A stretch of DNA of 64,000 nt from Rubrobacter xylanophilus (GCF_007164525.1 NZ_AP019791.1:2958876-3022875); one strand, 5' to 3'. Positions 1-8,564 are shown, numbered from the stretch's first letter. The notes: a model not told the origin generated them from the sequence alone. Numbers and translations: made by a program.

Positions 1-1052
1 GCCGGGCCGAGGCCGTCCAGCTGGAAGCGCAGACCCGTGAGTACCTCACCTCGCTGAACGGGGAGTTGCAGGCGGCCATACAGGCGCGGGTGTTCGCCAA
101 ACAGGCCGCCCGGGAGCGGCAGGAGAGGATCCTGGCGGCCCGCCGCATGGAGCTGGTGGAGAGGATCCAGCGCCAGGCCGAGCTGGCGCAGCAGCGGGCC
201 GCCGAGCAGCGGGAGGCGGCCGAGCGGGCCGCGGCGCAGCGGGCGGCCGCCCAGCGGGCTGCGGAGGAGGCGCAGCGCCGGGCCGAGCTGGCGCAGCAGC
301 GGGCCGCCGAGCGAGCCGCCCGGGAGGAGGCGCAGCGCCAGGCCGAGCTGGCGCAGCAGCGGGCCGCCGAGCAGCAGCGCCAGGCCGAGCTGGCGCAGCA
401 GCAGGCGGCGGCGGAGCAGGCCGCGGCGGAGCAGGCGCAGCAGCAGGCTGCGGCGGAGCGGGCCGCGGCGGAGCAGGCCGCCGAGCAGACCGTGCCGGTC
501 GAGCAGGCCTCCTATGAGGCTCCGACCGGGGTCCAGCAGCCGGTGCCGGAGGCTCAGCCGGCTGTCTCCGAGCCGCAGGATGCGCAGCAGGCGGGCCCGG
601 TGCAGGAGGAGCAGGGCGGCGCCGGGCAGGACGCGGCCGGCGGCGGTACGCAGGGAGGCACCTCCAATCCGCCGTCCGGTGGCTCCGGGGGCGGCAACCC
701 CGGTCTCTCCGGATACCCGACCAGCCATCCCAACTACCCCTGGCAGCCGCACGTGGCGCAGGTCGCCCACCACATCGAGCAGAAGTTCGGGGTCACCCCG
801 ACCAGCTATGCTGGTCACTCACCCTCTGGGGATCTGGCGATAGACTTCATGGTCGGCGGCAACTGCTCGCAGCTCGGCTGGGACGTCGCCAACTACATCG
901 CGGCGAACGCGGACGCCTTCAAGGTCGACTACGTGATGTTCTGCGACAAGTTCTACTCCACCTTCCCCAACTGGAACGGCCCGGCCTACACCTGGGTCTA
1001 CTGGGGCGACGGGGCGCACTACGACCACGTCCACGTCTCCTTCAAGTCCTGA
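1..1052 (+). CDS. secreted coiled-coil protein with C-terminal metallopeptidase-like domain (5' truncated)
   Basis: The reading frame is open to the left window edge, so the true start lies upstream; codons are in frame from base 3. The visible N-terminal half (to about base 500) is an Ala/Gln/Glu/Arg-rich coiled coil made of repeated RQAELAQQRAAE-like blocks. A low-complexity Gly/Ser/Pro/Gln linker follows. The C-terminal ~110 residues form a compact domain with HSPSGDLAIDFM and HYDHVHVSF, that is a His/Asp pair followed by HxxH-x-H-like histidines. This pattern resembles the VldE/ARB-07466-like C-terminal domain of actinobacterial cell-wall proteins, whose fold is related to LAS/M15 metallopeptidases. 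Known for the family: secreted proteins attached to peptidoglycan metabolism. Inference: a cell-wall hydrolase or scaffold; the signal peptide is not visible. A strong hairpin follows the stop. Confidence 0.75.
   Translation, partial: RAEAVQLEAQTREYLTSLNGELQAAIQARVFAKQAARERQERILAARRMELVERIQRQAELAQQRAAEQREAAERAAAQRAAAQRAAEEAQRRAELAQQRAAERAAREEAQRQAELAQQRAAEQQRQAELAQQQAAAEQAAAEQAQQQAAAERAAAEQAAEQTVPVEQASYEAPTGVQQPVPEAQPAVSEPQDAQQAGPVQEEQGGAGQDAAGGGTQGGTSNPPSGGSGGGNPGLSGYPTSHPNYPWQPHVAQVAHHIEQKFGVTPTSYAGHSPSGDLAIDFMVGGNCSQLGWDVANYIAANADAFKVDYVMFCDKFYSTFPNWNGPAYTWVYWGDGAHYDHVHVSFKS
171..420 (+). repeat. imperfect in-frame repeats of the coiled coil
   Basis: Copies of a block beginning cgcc(a/g)ggccgagctgg start at 171, 276, 336 and 378, spaced by multiples of three (105, 60, 42). 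They encode the repeated QAELAQQ coiled-coil segment, so this is a protein-level repeat prone to slippage rather than a mobile element. Confidence 0.7.
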
Positions 1053-1080
1053 CGGGAACAGGAGATGATCCGCCTGGCCT

Positions 1081-1119
1081 GCCGGGGGCCTGCCCGGAGT
1101 CTCCGGGCAGGCCCCCGGC
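1081..1119 (+). terminator. strong hairpin after the first gene
   Basis: A perfect 18-bp inverted repeat with a 3-base loop (gtc) lies 28 bases after the upstream stop codon. It is not followed by a T-run, so intrinsic termination is plausible but incomplete by the classical rule. The next promoter-like element begins immediately after it. Confidence 0.65.
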
Positions 1120-1123
1120 GGTA

Positions 1124-1129
1124 TATACT
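1124..1129 (+). promoter_or_regulatory. -10-like element TATACT before the UMF1 transporter gene
   Basis: TATACT within an alternating TA stretch sits 15 bases before the TTG start at 1144, giving a leader of only a few bases. No convincing -35 hexamer is visible because the position is occupied by the hairpin. Confidence 0.4.
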
Positions 1130-1143
1130 GCCTTCAGAGGGTC

Positions 1144-2493
1144 TTGAGCGGGCTCCGGCCATCCAGGGGAAGGGCCTCCGCGCTCGCGGTGTGGGCGTGG
1201 GTTCTCTACGACTTCTCCAACACCATTTTCTCGGTCAGCATTTTGAGCTTCTTCTTCCCGGTCTGGCTCGGGGACGAGCTCGGGGCCGGAGCCGGGACGG
1301 TGAACGCCGCGGCGGCGCTCTCGGCGGCGCTCGTGCTCCTCACCGCCCCGGCGGTCGGGGCGGTCGCGGACCTCCGGCAGCGCCGGGTGCGGTATCTGGT
1401 CGTGCTGACCTTGCTGGCCTGCGTTCTCACCGCGGCGCTCGACGCCGCCGGCGGGGTCGTGGTCGCGGTCGCGCTGTTCGTCGCCGCGGACCTCGCCTAC
1501 CAGTCGGCGCTGGTCTTCTACAACGCGCTCTTGCCGGTGGTTGCGGCGGGGCGGGGGGCGGGGAGGGTCAGCGGCTACGGGACCGCTGCGGGGTACGTGG
1601 GGTCCATCTTCGCCCTGCTCGTGCTCACCCTCTTCGTCACCCGCGGGGAGGAGGTGCGCGCCCTGCTCGGGCCTCTGGGGTGGTGGTTGGATCCGGGGCA
1701 GACCAGCTCCAACGCCTTCGTCCCCACCGCCGTGCTCTATCTCCTCTTCAGCCTGCCCGCCTTCTTCCTGGTGCCCGATCCGCGGGTGCGCCGGCCGCGG
1801 CCGGGGGGGATCGGTCGGGCGTACCGGGACGTGATCTCCACGGTGCGGGGTATCCGCCGGTACCGGGGGATGGCCCCCTTCATCCTCTCCACCATCCTGT
1901 ACACCGACGCGGCCAACACCGCCATCTCCAACATGGCCCTCTACGGGAGAGAGGTCTTCGGGATGCAGAGCCAGGAGATCCGCAACCTACTGCTCTTCTC
2001 CACCCTCTTCGCCGTCGCCGGCTCCTTCGGCTGCGGTTTTCTCTCCGACCGGTGGGGGCCGCGCCGGGCGCTCATGGCGGTGCTCGTTCTCTGGCTCGCC
2101 GCCATCCTCCTGGCGGCCGGGGCCGTCTCCGCGTGGATGCTCTACTTGGCCGGGCCGCTCGTCGGGGTGGCGCTCGGGGGCACCTGGACCGCCGGGCGGC
2201 CCATGCTCGTCGCCCTCTCCCCGCCCGAGAAGCTCGGGGAGTTCTTCGGGATCTACTCCTTCGCCGGCAAGGTCTCCGCCGTGGCCGGGCCCGCGGTCAC
2301 GGCGCTGCTGCTGTTCGGGCTCGGGGACCTCGGGTCGGCGGCCTACAGGATCTCCGTCGGCTCACTCGCCCTCGTCATGGTGCTGGCCATGCTGGTGCTC
2401 GCCCGCGTCCCGGACGTCCGGCCCGCCGGGGTGGTGGACAGGTACGCCCCCGAGGTTCTAGTCTCTAGGGAAAACGGAGAGGTGGTGCGCTGA
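1144..2493 (+). CDS. UMF1-family MFS transporter
   Basis: A 449-residue membrane protein with about 12 hydrophobic segments. The N-terminal WVLYDFSNTIFSVSI segment is the signature of the UMF1 (Atg22-like) branch of the major facilitator superfamily. The start is TTG at 1144; no other start fits this conserved N-terminus better. The TGA stop is followed after two bases by the GTG start of nagA, so the two are almost certainly co-transcribed. Known: bacterial UMF1 members are uncharacterised or linked to amino-acid or sugar export. Inference from the nagA neighbour: it may move an amino sugar or a cell-wall fragment, but substrate is not determined by the sequence. Confidence 0.88.
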   Translation: MSGLRPSRGRASALAVWAWVLYDFSNTIFSVSILSFFFPVWLGDELGAGAGTVNAAAALSAALVLLTAPAVGAVADLRQRRVRYLVVLTLLACVLTAALDAAGGVVVAVALFVAADLAYQSALVFYNALLPVVAAGRGAGRVSGYGTAAGYVGSIFALLVLTLFVTRGEEVRALLGPLGWWLDPGQTSSNAFVPTAVLYLLFSLPAFFLVPDPRVRRPRPGGIGRAYRDVISTVRGIRRYRGMAPFILSTILYTDAANTAISNMALYGREVFGMQSQEIRNLLLFSTLFAVAGSFGCGFLSDRWGPRRALMAVLVLWLAAILLAAGAVSAWMLYLAGPLVGVALGGTWTAGRPMLVALSPPEKLGEFFGIYSFAGKVSAVAGPAVTALLLFGLGDLGSAAYRISVGSLALVMVLAMLVLARVPDVRPAGVVDRYAPEVLVSRENGEVVR

Positions 2494-2495
2494 CG

Positions 2496-3653
2496 GTGAG
2501 CCTAGTGGCGCTCAAAGGAAGGGTCGTCACCGACTACGAGGTCTGGGATGAGGGCTGCGTCCTGCTCGGGGACGGGGCCGTGCGCGAGGTCGGCCGCGAC
2601 GCGAGCGTGGCGGAGGCCGCCGACGAGGTGCACGAGCTGGGGGACGCCCTGATCCTGCCGGGTTTCGTGGACCTGCAGGTCAACGGGGCCTTCGGCGTGG
2701 ACGTCGCCGACCGGCCGGAGCTCCTCGGCGAGCTCTCGAGACGGCTGGTCTCCACCGGGACCACGGCCTACCTCCCCACCGTCATTACCTCGTCCCCGCA
2801 GACCTACGAGCGGGTGTTGCCCGAGATCTCCGCCGGTATGGCCGGGCCCTTCGGGGCCCGATCCCTCGGGGTTCATCTGGAGGGCCCCTTCATAAGTCCC
2901 GGACGCCGGGGGGCCCACCCGGCCGAGCACGTCCGACCCCCGGATGCGGGATTCCTCGGCTGGCTGCTGGAGCTCGCTCCCGTGCGCATGATGACCGCCG
3001 CCCCCGAGCTCGAGGGCGCGGACGGGCTGATGGCGGCGGCCCGCGACCGGGGGGTCGTGGTCTCGCTCGGGCACTCCGACGCCCCCTTCGAGGTCGCCTA
3101 CGCCGCCCTCGACCGCTACGCCGCCGGGGTCACCCACCTCTTCAACGCCATGAGCCCCCTCCACCATCGCGATCCCGGGCTCCCCGGCGCCGGCTTCGCC
3201 CATCCCCGGGCCGTGTGCGGCCTCATCGCCGACGGCCGCCACGTCCACCCCGAGATGGTCGCCCTCGCCTTCCGGATGCTCGGTCCCGACCGCCTTTGCC
3301 TGGTCACCGACGCCATCTCCGCGGCCGGAATGGACGCCGGCGATTTCACCCTCGCCGGCCGCCGGGTGCGGCTGGAGGGCGGCGTCCCGCGGCTCGACGA
3401 CGGGACCATAGCGGGGAGCGTCCTCACCATGGAGCGGGCCTTCCAGAACATACTGGCCTTCACCGGCTGCACGATCCCCGAAGCCGCCCGCATGGCCGCC
3501 GCCACCCCCGCCCGGCTCGTAGGGGAGGGGAGGCGCAAGGGGCGGCTCAGCCCGGGCTACGACGCCGACGTCACCGTGCTGGCCCCCGACCTCTCCGTGG
3601 AGGCCGTGTGGGTCGGCGGCAGGCAGCTGTACTCAGCGGGAAAGGTGGTGTGA
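2496..3653 (+). CDS. nagA: N-acetylglucosamine-6-phosphate deacetylase
   Basis: A 385-residue amidohydrolase-superfamily enzyme that converts GlcNAc-6-phosphate to GlcN-6-phosphate plus acetate, in the cytoplasm, for amino-sugar recycling. Visible family motifs are PGFVDLQVNGAFGVD near residue 54, GVHLEGPFISP near 127 (metal-site Glu), SLGHSDA near 190, THLFNAMSPLHHRDPG near 214 and LVTDAISAAG near 268, with the catalytic Asp in the last. Start is GTG at 2496, two bases after the transporter stop. No nagB is adjacent. Length and motif order are normal for NagA. It fits recycling of peptidoglycan sugars. Confidence 0.93.
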   Translation: MSLVALKGRVVTDYEVWDEGCVLLGDGAVREVGRDASVAEAADEVHELGDALILPGFVDLQVNGAFGVDVADRPELLGELSRRLVSTGTTAYLPTVITSSPQTYERVLPEISAGMAGPFGARSLGVHLEGPFISPGRRGAHPAEHVRPPDAGFLGWLLELAPVRMMTAAPELEGADGLMAAARDRGVVVSLGHSDAPFEVAYAALDRYAAGVTHLFNAMSPLHHRDPGLPGAGFAHPRAVCGLIADGRHVHPEMVALAFRMLGPDRLCLVTDAISAAGMDAGDFTLAGRRVRLEGGVPRLDDGTIAGSVLTMERAFQNILAFTGCTIPEAARMAAATPARLVGEGRRKGRLSPGYDADVTVLAPDLSVEAVWVGGRQLYSAGKVV

Positions 3654-3657
3654 GCGC

Positions 3658-4194
3658 ATGCAGAGATCCTTCGACGGCCTCGAGGTCGAAGTCGTCCGGG
3701 GCGACATAACGGACCAGCCGGACGTCGAGGCCATCGTCAACGCGGCCAACGCCGAGCTCATGCCCGGCGGGGGCGTGGCCGGGGCGATCCACCGGGCCGC
3801 CGGACCAGAACTCGCCGAAGAGTGCCGCCCGCTCGCCCCCATCCGGCCCGGACAGGCGGTGATCACCGGCGGACATCGTCTCCCGAACCGCCACGTGATC
3901 CACGTGCTCGGCCCGGTCTACGGGCAGGATCGGCCCGAGGAGAAACTCCTCGCCGACTGCTACCGCAACGCCCTGCGCCTGGCCGAGGAGAACGGCGTCT
4001 CCTCCGTTGCCTTCCCCGCCGTCTCCGCCGGAGCCTTCGGGTATCCCCTCGACGAGGCCGCCCGCGTCGCCGTCCGGACCGTCCGGGAGGAGGCTTCCCG
4101 GCTGCGCGGCGTCCGGCGGGTGCGGTTCGTGCTCTTCGGGGAGCGGGAGCTCGAGGCCTTCCGGCGGGCGCTGGAGGAGGCCGCCCGCGGCTGA
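3658..4194 (+). CDS. macrodomain protein, O-acetyl-ADP-ribose deacetylase-like
   Basis: A 178-residue single macrodomain. VNAANAELMPGGGVAGAIH near residues 30-48 is the ADP-ribose-binding and catalytic loop of MacroD-type hydrolases (Asn-Asn plus Gly-rich loop), and the FPAVSAGAFGYPLDEAA segment near 117 is the second phosphate-binding loop. Such proteins remove acetyl or ADP-ribosyl esters from ADP-ribose derivatives or proteins. The ATG at 3658 is four bases after the nagA stop, so it is in the same operon. Deacetylated products link it only loosely to NagA; co-transcription is the stronger observation. Confidence 0.9.
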   Translation: MQRSFDGLEVEVVRGDITDQPDVEAIVNAANAELMPGGGVAGAIHRAAGPELAEECRPLAPIRPGQAVITGGHRLPNRHVIHVLGPVYGQDRPEEKLLADCYRNALRLAEENGVSSVAFPAVSAGAFGYPLDEAARVAVRTVREEASRLRGVRRVRFVLFGERELEAFRRALEEAARG

Positions 4195-4199
4195 GGGCG

Positions 4200-4208
4200 T
4201 GCTAGAAT
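4200..4208 (+). promoter_or_regulatory. extended -10 TGCTAGAAT upstream of msrB
   Basis: An exact TGn-TAGAAT extended -10 ends 10 bases before the msrB ATG, predicting transcription start within a few bases of the start codon, so a leaderless or nearly leaderless mRNA. The hexamer also lies in a small palindrome, GCTAGA-a-TCTAGC (4201-4213). No -35 hexamer is seen and no Shine-Dalgarno lies between. Confidence 0.55.
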
Positions 4209-4218
4209 CTAGCCTCGT

Positions 4219-4635
4219 ATGGCACAGGCTCCGAGAAAAGTGCACCTCAGCGACGAGGAGTGGCGGGCGAAGCTCACGCCCGAGCAGTACCGGGTGACCC
4301 GCGAAGGAGGCACCGAGCCGGCCTTCACCGGCGAGTACTGGGACCATAAAGAGGAGGGTGTCTACCGCTGCGTCTGCTGCGGGACCCCGCTCTTCTCCTC
4401 CGAGACCAAGTACGACTCCGGCACCGGCTGGCCCAGCTTCTGGGCCCCGCTCGAAGAGGCCAACGTGGCCTACAGGGAGGACCGCAGCCTCCTCATGCGC
4501 CGCACCGAGGTGCTGTGCGCCGCCTGCGACGCCCATCTCGGGCACGTCTTCGACGACGGTCCCCCGCCCACCGGCCGCCGCTACTGCATGAACTCCGCGG
4601 CCCTGCGCTTCTCGCCGGGGCCCCCGCCGGGCTGA
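4219..4635 (+). CDS. msrB: peptide methionine-(R)-S-oxide reductase
   Basis: A 138-residue MsrB that reduces the R-form of methionine sulfoxide in proteins. Two CxxC zinc pairs are present (CVCC near residue 51 and CAAC near 98), followed by [10 protein letters not shown] and the catalytic-site segment [11 protein letters not shown] near 117-127, whose Cys is the sulfenic-acid-forming residue. [13 protein letters not shown] substrate site is present as SGTGWPSFW. Length is normal for a stand-alone MsrB; no MsrA fusion. Its own near-leaderless promoter separates it from the macrodomain gene. It adds to the oxidative-stress repair theme of the window. Confidence 0.95.
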   Translation: MAQAPRKVHLSDEEWRAKLTPEQYRVTREGGTEPAFTGEYWDHKEEGVYRCVCCGTPLFSSETKYDSGTGWPSFWAPLEEANVAYREDRSLLMRRTEVLCAACDAHLGHVFDDGPPPTGRRYCMNSAALRFSPGPPPG

Positions 4636-4661
4636 GGGCGACGGAGGCCGCCCGCGGCCGT

Positions 4662-4667
4662 TATCAT
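4662..4667 (+). promoter_or_regulatory. -10-like TATCAT upstream of first LtaS-like gene
   Basis: TATCAT lies 11 bases before the ATG at 4679, predicting a very short or absent leader. No -35 or Shine-Dalgarno is obvious. Confidence 0.4.
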
Positions 4668-4678
4668 AGGGGGCCGGT

Positions 4679-6607
4679 ATGCCGCAGAGCTTGCGAACAG
4701 CAGCGCTGAGCCTTCTGGATCGCCGGGACTGGTTCTACCTGCTCTGGCTGCTCGTCCCGCTCGCGGCCTACACCCTGCTCTTGAGGCTGCTCGGACTCCG
4801 GCTGCAGGGAGAGGCCGGGGAGTTCTTCGGGACGCTGGGCCTTCTGCGCTCGGATTTCCTCTTCCTCGGGGGGTATGCGCTGCTCTCGGTGGGGCTGCTC
4901 GCCATATTCCGCCGGGGATGGGGCCGTTGGGCGGCGCTCGTGGTGCTGCACGCGAGCGCGGTGCTCGTGGTCGTGATCTCCACCAGCGCCTACCAGTACC
5001 TGAGTTCCACCGGGGCCACCCTCGACTACAGCGTCGTCGCGTACTACCTGACCTCCTTCGGCGAGGCCACGGGGGCCATCTCCAGCGAGGCCCCGCTGTA
5101 CATGTGGCTCATCCTCGCCGAGGCCGTCCTCTACGCGGCCTTCGGTCCCTGGGTCTTCACCAGGGCCTTTCTCGGGCCGCGGCGGAGGGCCGGGGGTAGC
5201 GCGTCTTCGCGGGGCGTAAGCCGCCGGAGGTTCATCGTCTCCGGGGTGGGGGCCGGGGCCGGGGTTCTCCTGCTGCGGGAGTCGCTGCTGCCGGAGGCCG
5301 CCCGGGGCCAGGGGACCTCCGTCTCCCGCTCGCCGGTCTCCAACCTCATAGCCACCCGCATAGAGGAGTCCAGGATGGACGCCGCCGCGGAGAGCGTCCG
5401 GGTTGCCAACACCCTGGGGGGCATCCGGCTCGAGCCCACCTTCCGCACCCGGAAGCGCCACGTCGCCCTCATACACCTGGAGTCCACCCGCGAGCGCTCC
5501 GTCACCCCGTACAACCGGGACATCGCGACGATGCCCCTGCTCGCCGGGCTCGCCCGGGACAACAGCCTGCTCGTCGAGTGGGCCTACACCACCACCCCGC
5601 ATACCTCCAAGGCCATAACCTCGGTCAACACCGGCCTCTACCCCCACCCGGACACCGAGATCGTGGAGTCACGTCCCGGGGCCGTCCCCGCGCCCGGGAT
5701 CGCCGCGCTGCTGGCCGAGCAGGGCTACCGGACCGCCTGGTTCCAGTCGGCCACCGAGAAGTTCGAGGATCGGGCCCGGCTCGTGGAGAACTTCGGCTAC
5801 GGGCACTTCCAGGCCTACGAGGACATGCGGACCGAGGGCTTCCAGCGGTCCAATTACCTGGGCTACGAGGACGACATCATGCTCGAGCCCAGCCGCCGCT
5901 GGCTCGAGGAGAACGCTTCTTCGCCCACCCTCGTCATGTACCTCGGGGTCACCCCGCACCACGAGTACCGGCCCGTGGACCGCTACGGGCGCCGCCGGTT
6001 CTCCGGGGAGAAGATGCTCGACCGCTACCTCAACAACGTCCGGTACGACGACTTCTGGGTCCGGAACATCATCCGGCAGTACAAGGAGCTCGGGCTCTAC
6101 GAGGATACCATCTTCATCATCTACGGCGACCACGGTGAGGCCTTCGGGGAGCACGGGCTCAAGGGGCACGATCCGATCCCCTACGAGGAGGTCCTGCGGG
6201 TGCCCCTGATCATCCACGATCCGCAGGGCTTCGACGGCGGAGCGAGGATCGAAGGTCCTGTGCAGCTCATAGACTTCCCGCCGACCATCGTGGACCTGCT
6301 CGGCTTCCGGGTGACCGGTGGAGAGTACATCGGGCGCTCGCTGCTGCAACCGCCGGAGGAGCGCACCCTCCTCTTCAGCTGTCGGCCGGACGTAACGGCG
6401 ATGGCCAGCATCCGCGGCTACGAGAAATACATCTACCACTACGGCAAGCGGCCCGAGGAGTTCTACGACCTCTCCCGCGACCCCACCGAGCAGAACGACC
6501 TCGCCTCTCGGGTGGGCAGGAGAGAGCTGCGGCGACGGCGGGAGGAGCTTCTGGAGTGGCACGCCCGGACCGCCGCGATCTTCGAGGAGCACCGGCGGCC
6601 GGCCTAG
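4679..6607 (+). CDS. LtaS-like membrane sulfatase-fold protein with internal Tat-like motif
   Basis: A 642-residue protein. Four to five hydrophobic segments occupy residues ~17-165; an extracellular alkaline-phosphatase/sulfatase-fold domain starts near 260. It carries the lipoteichoic-acid-synthase pattern: metal ligand Glu in HLEST (268), candidate nucleophile Thr in PHTSK (309) and metal-binding Asp-His in YGDHGE (484-485). Known LtaS enzymes transfer glycerol-phosphate from phosphatidylglycerol. Uniquely, residues 181-185 read SRRRF followed by a small hydrophobic stretch, a good twin-arginine motif placed after the first membrane segments rather than at the N-terminus. The paralogue at 6678 lacks it. 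It could instead be a phosphoglycerol or phosphoethanolamine transferase; true polymerase activity is inference. Confidence 0.82.
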   Translation: MPQSLRTAALSLLDRRDWFYLLWLLVPLAAYTLLLRLLGLRLQGEAGEFFGTLGLLRSDFLFLGGYALLSVGLLAIFRRGWGRWAALVVLHASAVLVVVISTSAYQYLSSTGATLDYSVVAYYLTSFGEATGAISSEAPLYMWLILAEAVLYAAFGPWVFTRAFLGPRRRAGGSASSRGVSRRRFIVSGVGAGAGVLLLRESLLPEAARGQGTSVSRSPVSNLIATRIEESRMDAAAESVRVANTLGGIRLEPTFRTRKRHVALIHLESTRERSVTPYNRDIATMPLLAGLARDNSLLVEWAYTTTPHTSKAITSVNTGLYPHPDTEIVESRPGAVPAPGIAALLAEQGYRTAWFQSATEKFEDRARLVENFGYGHFQAYEDMRTEGFQRSNYLGYEDDIMLEPSRRWLEENASSPTLVMYLGVTPHHEYRPVDRYGRRRFSGEKMLDRYLNNVRYDDFWVRNIIRQYKELGLYEDTIFIIYGDHGEAFGEHGLKGHDPIPYEEVLRVPLIIHDPQGFDGGARIEGPVQLIDFPPTIVDLLGFRVTGGEYIGRSLLQPPEERTLLFSCRPDVTAMASIRGYEKYIYHYGKRPEEFYDLSRDPTEQNDLASRVGRRELRRRREELLEWHARTAAIFEEHRRPA

Positions 6608-6636
6608 CCGGCGTCCCCGGAGGGGGCAAAATCCGG

Positions 6637-6642
6637 TAATAT
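6637..6642 (+). promoter_or_regulatory. -10-like TAATAT upstream of second LtaS-like gene
   Basis: TAATAT in an A/T-richer patch (caaaatccggtaatatctg) lies 35 bases before the GTG start and upstream of a good Shine-Dalgarno (gaggagg). A matching -35 is not clear. Confidence 0.4.
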
Positions 6643-6677
6643 CTGCAAGGTTTGTCTGGTTTGAGGAGGACATCGCG

Positions 6678-8564
6678 GTGAGCGCTCTGCGCCGGATGCT
6701 GGGGGCGCGGGACTGGTTCTACCTGCTCTCTCTGCTCGTGCCCTTCACCGTCTACGGCGTGGGCCTCAAGGCGGCGAGCGCCCTCCACCAGTTCCGCGGG
6801 GCGGGCCCCGGGGGGCTCTTCGAGCTTTTGCTCTCTGATCTGCTCTTCGATCTGGGCTACGCCCTGCTCTGGGTCGGGGCGTTCGCGATCGTCCGGTGGG
6901 GAAGGGTCCGCACGGTCCTGCTGGTGCTGCTGCACGCGACGACCATCCTCGTCCTGCTCGTCCAGACCGCGGCCTACCAGTACTTCAAGACCACCGGCTC
7001 CACCCTCGACTACGGGATAATCGTGCTCTCGCTCGCCCAGTTCGGCGAGATAAAGGCCGTCATAGCCAGCGAGGTCTCGATTCTTTCGGCGGCGCTACTC
7101 GCCGCGGTGGTGCTCTACGCGGCCTTCGGGCCCTGGCTCCTCACCCGCGCCCTCTTCCGGGGGCAGGAGGAGGGGCGGCCGCGTCTCCCGGTCGAGGCCG
7201 CCGGGCTCGCGCTGCTCGCGGCCGGCTTCATATCCCTCTCCGGGATGGCGGGTGGAGCGGGCGCCTCCTTCGCCCGCGACGGGTTCGTGAACGTGGTGGT
7301 GACCGGGCTCGGCTACTCTGGAACCCCCCGGTTCGACCTCAGCTCCATACCCGGCGTGCGGCCGATGGAGACCCCGACCGGCACCCGGCTCGTCCCGACG
7401 CCGCGCACCCAGAAGAAGAACGTGGTCTTCATCCATCTGGAGTCCACCCGGGCGTTCTCCGTCACGCCCTACAACGAGGAGATAGACACCACACCCTTCC
7501 TGCGCGAACTCTCGCGGCACAGCATCTTCGCCGAGCGGGCCTACACCACCGTTCCGCACACCTCCAAGGCCATAGTCTCGGTGAACTGCGGGATCATGCC
7601 CAACCTCACCCAGCAGATCACCGAGGCTGAGCCGAACGGCATCCCCGCCCGCTGTCTGCCGGAGCTGCTCAAGGAGCAGGGCTACGACACGGTGATGTTC
7701 CAGTCGGCCACCGAGGAGTTCGAGGACCGGCGGGCGGTGGCGAAGAACTTCGGCTACGAGGAGTTCTACCCCCTGGAGAGCATGGACACCGAGGGCTACG
7801 ACCGGGTCAACTACTTCGGCTACGAGGACGACATCATGCTCGAGCCCAGCCGCCGCTGGTTGAAGGAGCATCGGGACGGGCCGTTCATGGCCACCTACCT
7901 CGGGGTCACCGGACACCACGACTACCGGGTGGCCGACCGCTACGGGGTGAAGCGCTACGCCGAGGATGACACCCTCAACCGCTACCAGAACGAAGTCGCC
8001 TACCTCGACCACTTCGTGCGCAACGTCATCGAGCAGTACAAGCAGCTCGGGCTGTACAGGGATACGATCTTCGTGATCTACGGCGACCACGGTGAGGGCT
8101 TCGGGGAGCACGGGCGCTACCAGCACGACGACACCATCTACGAGGAGGGGCTGCGGGTGCCCCTGATCATCCACGCCCCCGGTCGCTTCGAGAGCGGACG
8201 CCGGGTGGAGGGGCTGGTGGACCACCTGGACATCCTGCCCACCGTGGTGGAGCTCCTGGGCTACCGGGTGGAGGGCGGCCACTACCCGGGCCACTCTCTG
8301 CTGCACCAGATCCCCGAAGACCGCACCCTGCGCTTCAGCTGCTACCACGACTACAAGTGCCTGGCCAGCATCCAGGGCCGCATCAAGTACATCTACCACT
8401 ACGGCCGGCAGCCGGAGGAGCTCTTCGACCTCGCGAAAGACCCCGGGGAGCGGCACAACCTGGCACCCGACACACCCCGCGCCGAGCTCAGGCAGCTGCG
8501 GAAGGATCTCCTCCGGTGGCGGGCCAGCGTGCTCGCGGCCTACGACGGTGCCCGCTACCGCTGA
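6678..8564 (+). CDS. LtaS-like membrane sulfatase-fold protein, second copy
   Basis: A 628-residue paralogue of the preceding gene, in the same orientation 70 bases downstream. N-terminal hydrophobic segments span ~15-195, then the extracellular sulfatase-fold domain. The key residues are kept: Glu255 in HLEST, Thr295 in PHTSK, Asp470-His471 in YGDHGE; these numbers fall close to those of the staphylococcal enzyme. Both proteins share the stretch SATE(K/E)FEDR and NYxGYEDDIMLEPSRRW. The region of the upstream copy that holds the twin-arginine motif is here replaced by an ordinary Ala/Leu-rich transmembrane segment. GTG start at 6678, eight bases after gaggagg. Function: phosphoglycerol-type polymer synthesis or lipid modification (inference). 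Confidence 0.84.
   Translation: MSALRRMLGARDWFYLLSLLVPFTVYGVGLKAASALHQFRGAGPGGLFELLLSDLLFDLGYALLWVGAFAIVRWGRVRTVLLVLLHATTILVLLVQTAAYQYFKTTGSTLDYGIIVLSLAQFGEIKAVIASEVSILSAALLAAVVLYAAFGPWLLTRALFRGQEEGRPRLPVEAAGLALLAAGFISLSGMAGGAGASFARDGFVNVVVTGLGYSGTPRFDLSSIPGVRPMETPTGTRLVPTPRTQKKNVVFIHLESTRAFSVTPYNEEIDTTPFLRELSRHSIFAERAYTTVPHTSKAIVSVNCGIMPNLTQQITEAEPNGIPARCLPELLKEQGYDTVMFQSATEEFEDRRAVAKNFGYEEFYPLESMDTEGYDRVNYFGYEDDIMLEPSRRWLKEHRDGPFMATYLGVTGHHDYRVADRYGVKRYAEDDTLNRYQNEVAYLDHFVRNVIEQYKQLGLYRDTIFVIYGDHGEGFGEHGRYQHDDTIYEEGLRVPLIIHAPGRFESGRRVEGLVDHLDILPTVVELLGYRVEGGHYPGHSLLHQIPEDRTLRFSCYHDYKCLASIQGRIKYIYHYGRQPEELFDLAKDPGERHNLAPDTPRAELRQLRKDLLRWRASVLAAYDGARYR

Noticed and set aside
1081..1119. Possible attachment site or mobile-element end
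   Set aside because: A single perfect hairpin after a stop codon with no second copy or recombinase nearby; terminator is simpler.
2502..3248. Long minus-strand open frame opposite nagA
   Set aside because: It is a GC-rich antisense shadow of a clear enzyme gene with all motifs on the plus strand.
4664..5647. Long minus-strand frame opposite the first LtaS-like gene
   Set aside because: Pro/Gly/Arg-rich, no family features, and the plus strand encodes an intact membrane sulfatase-fold protein.
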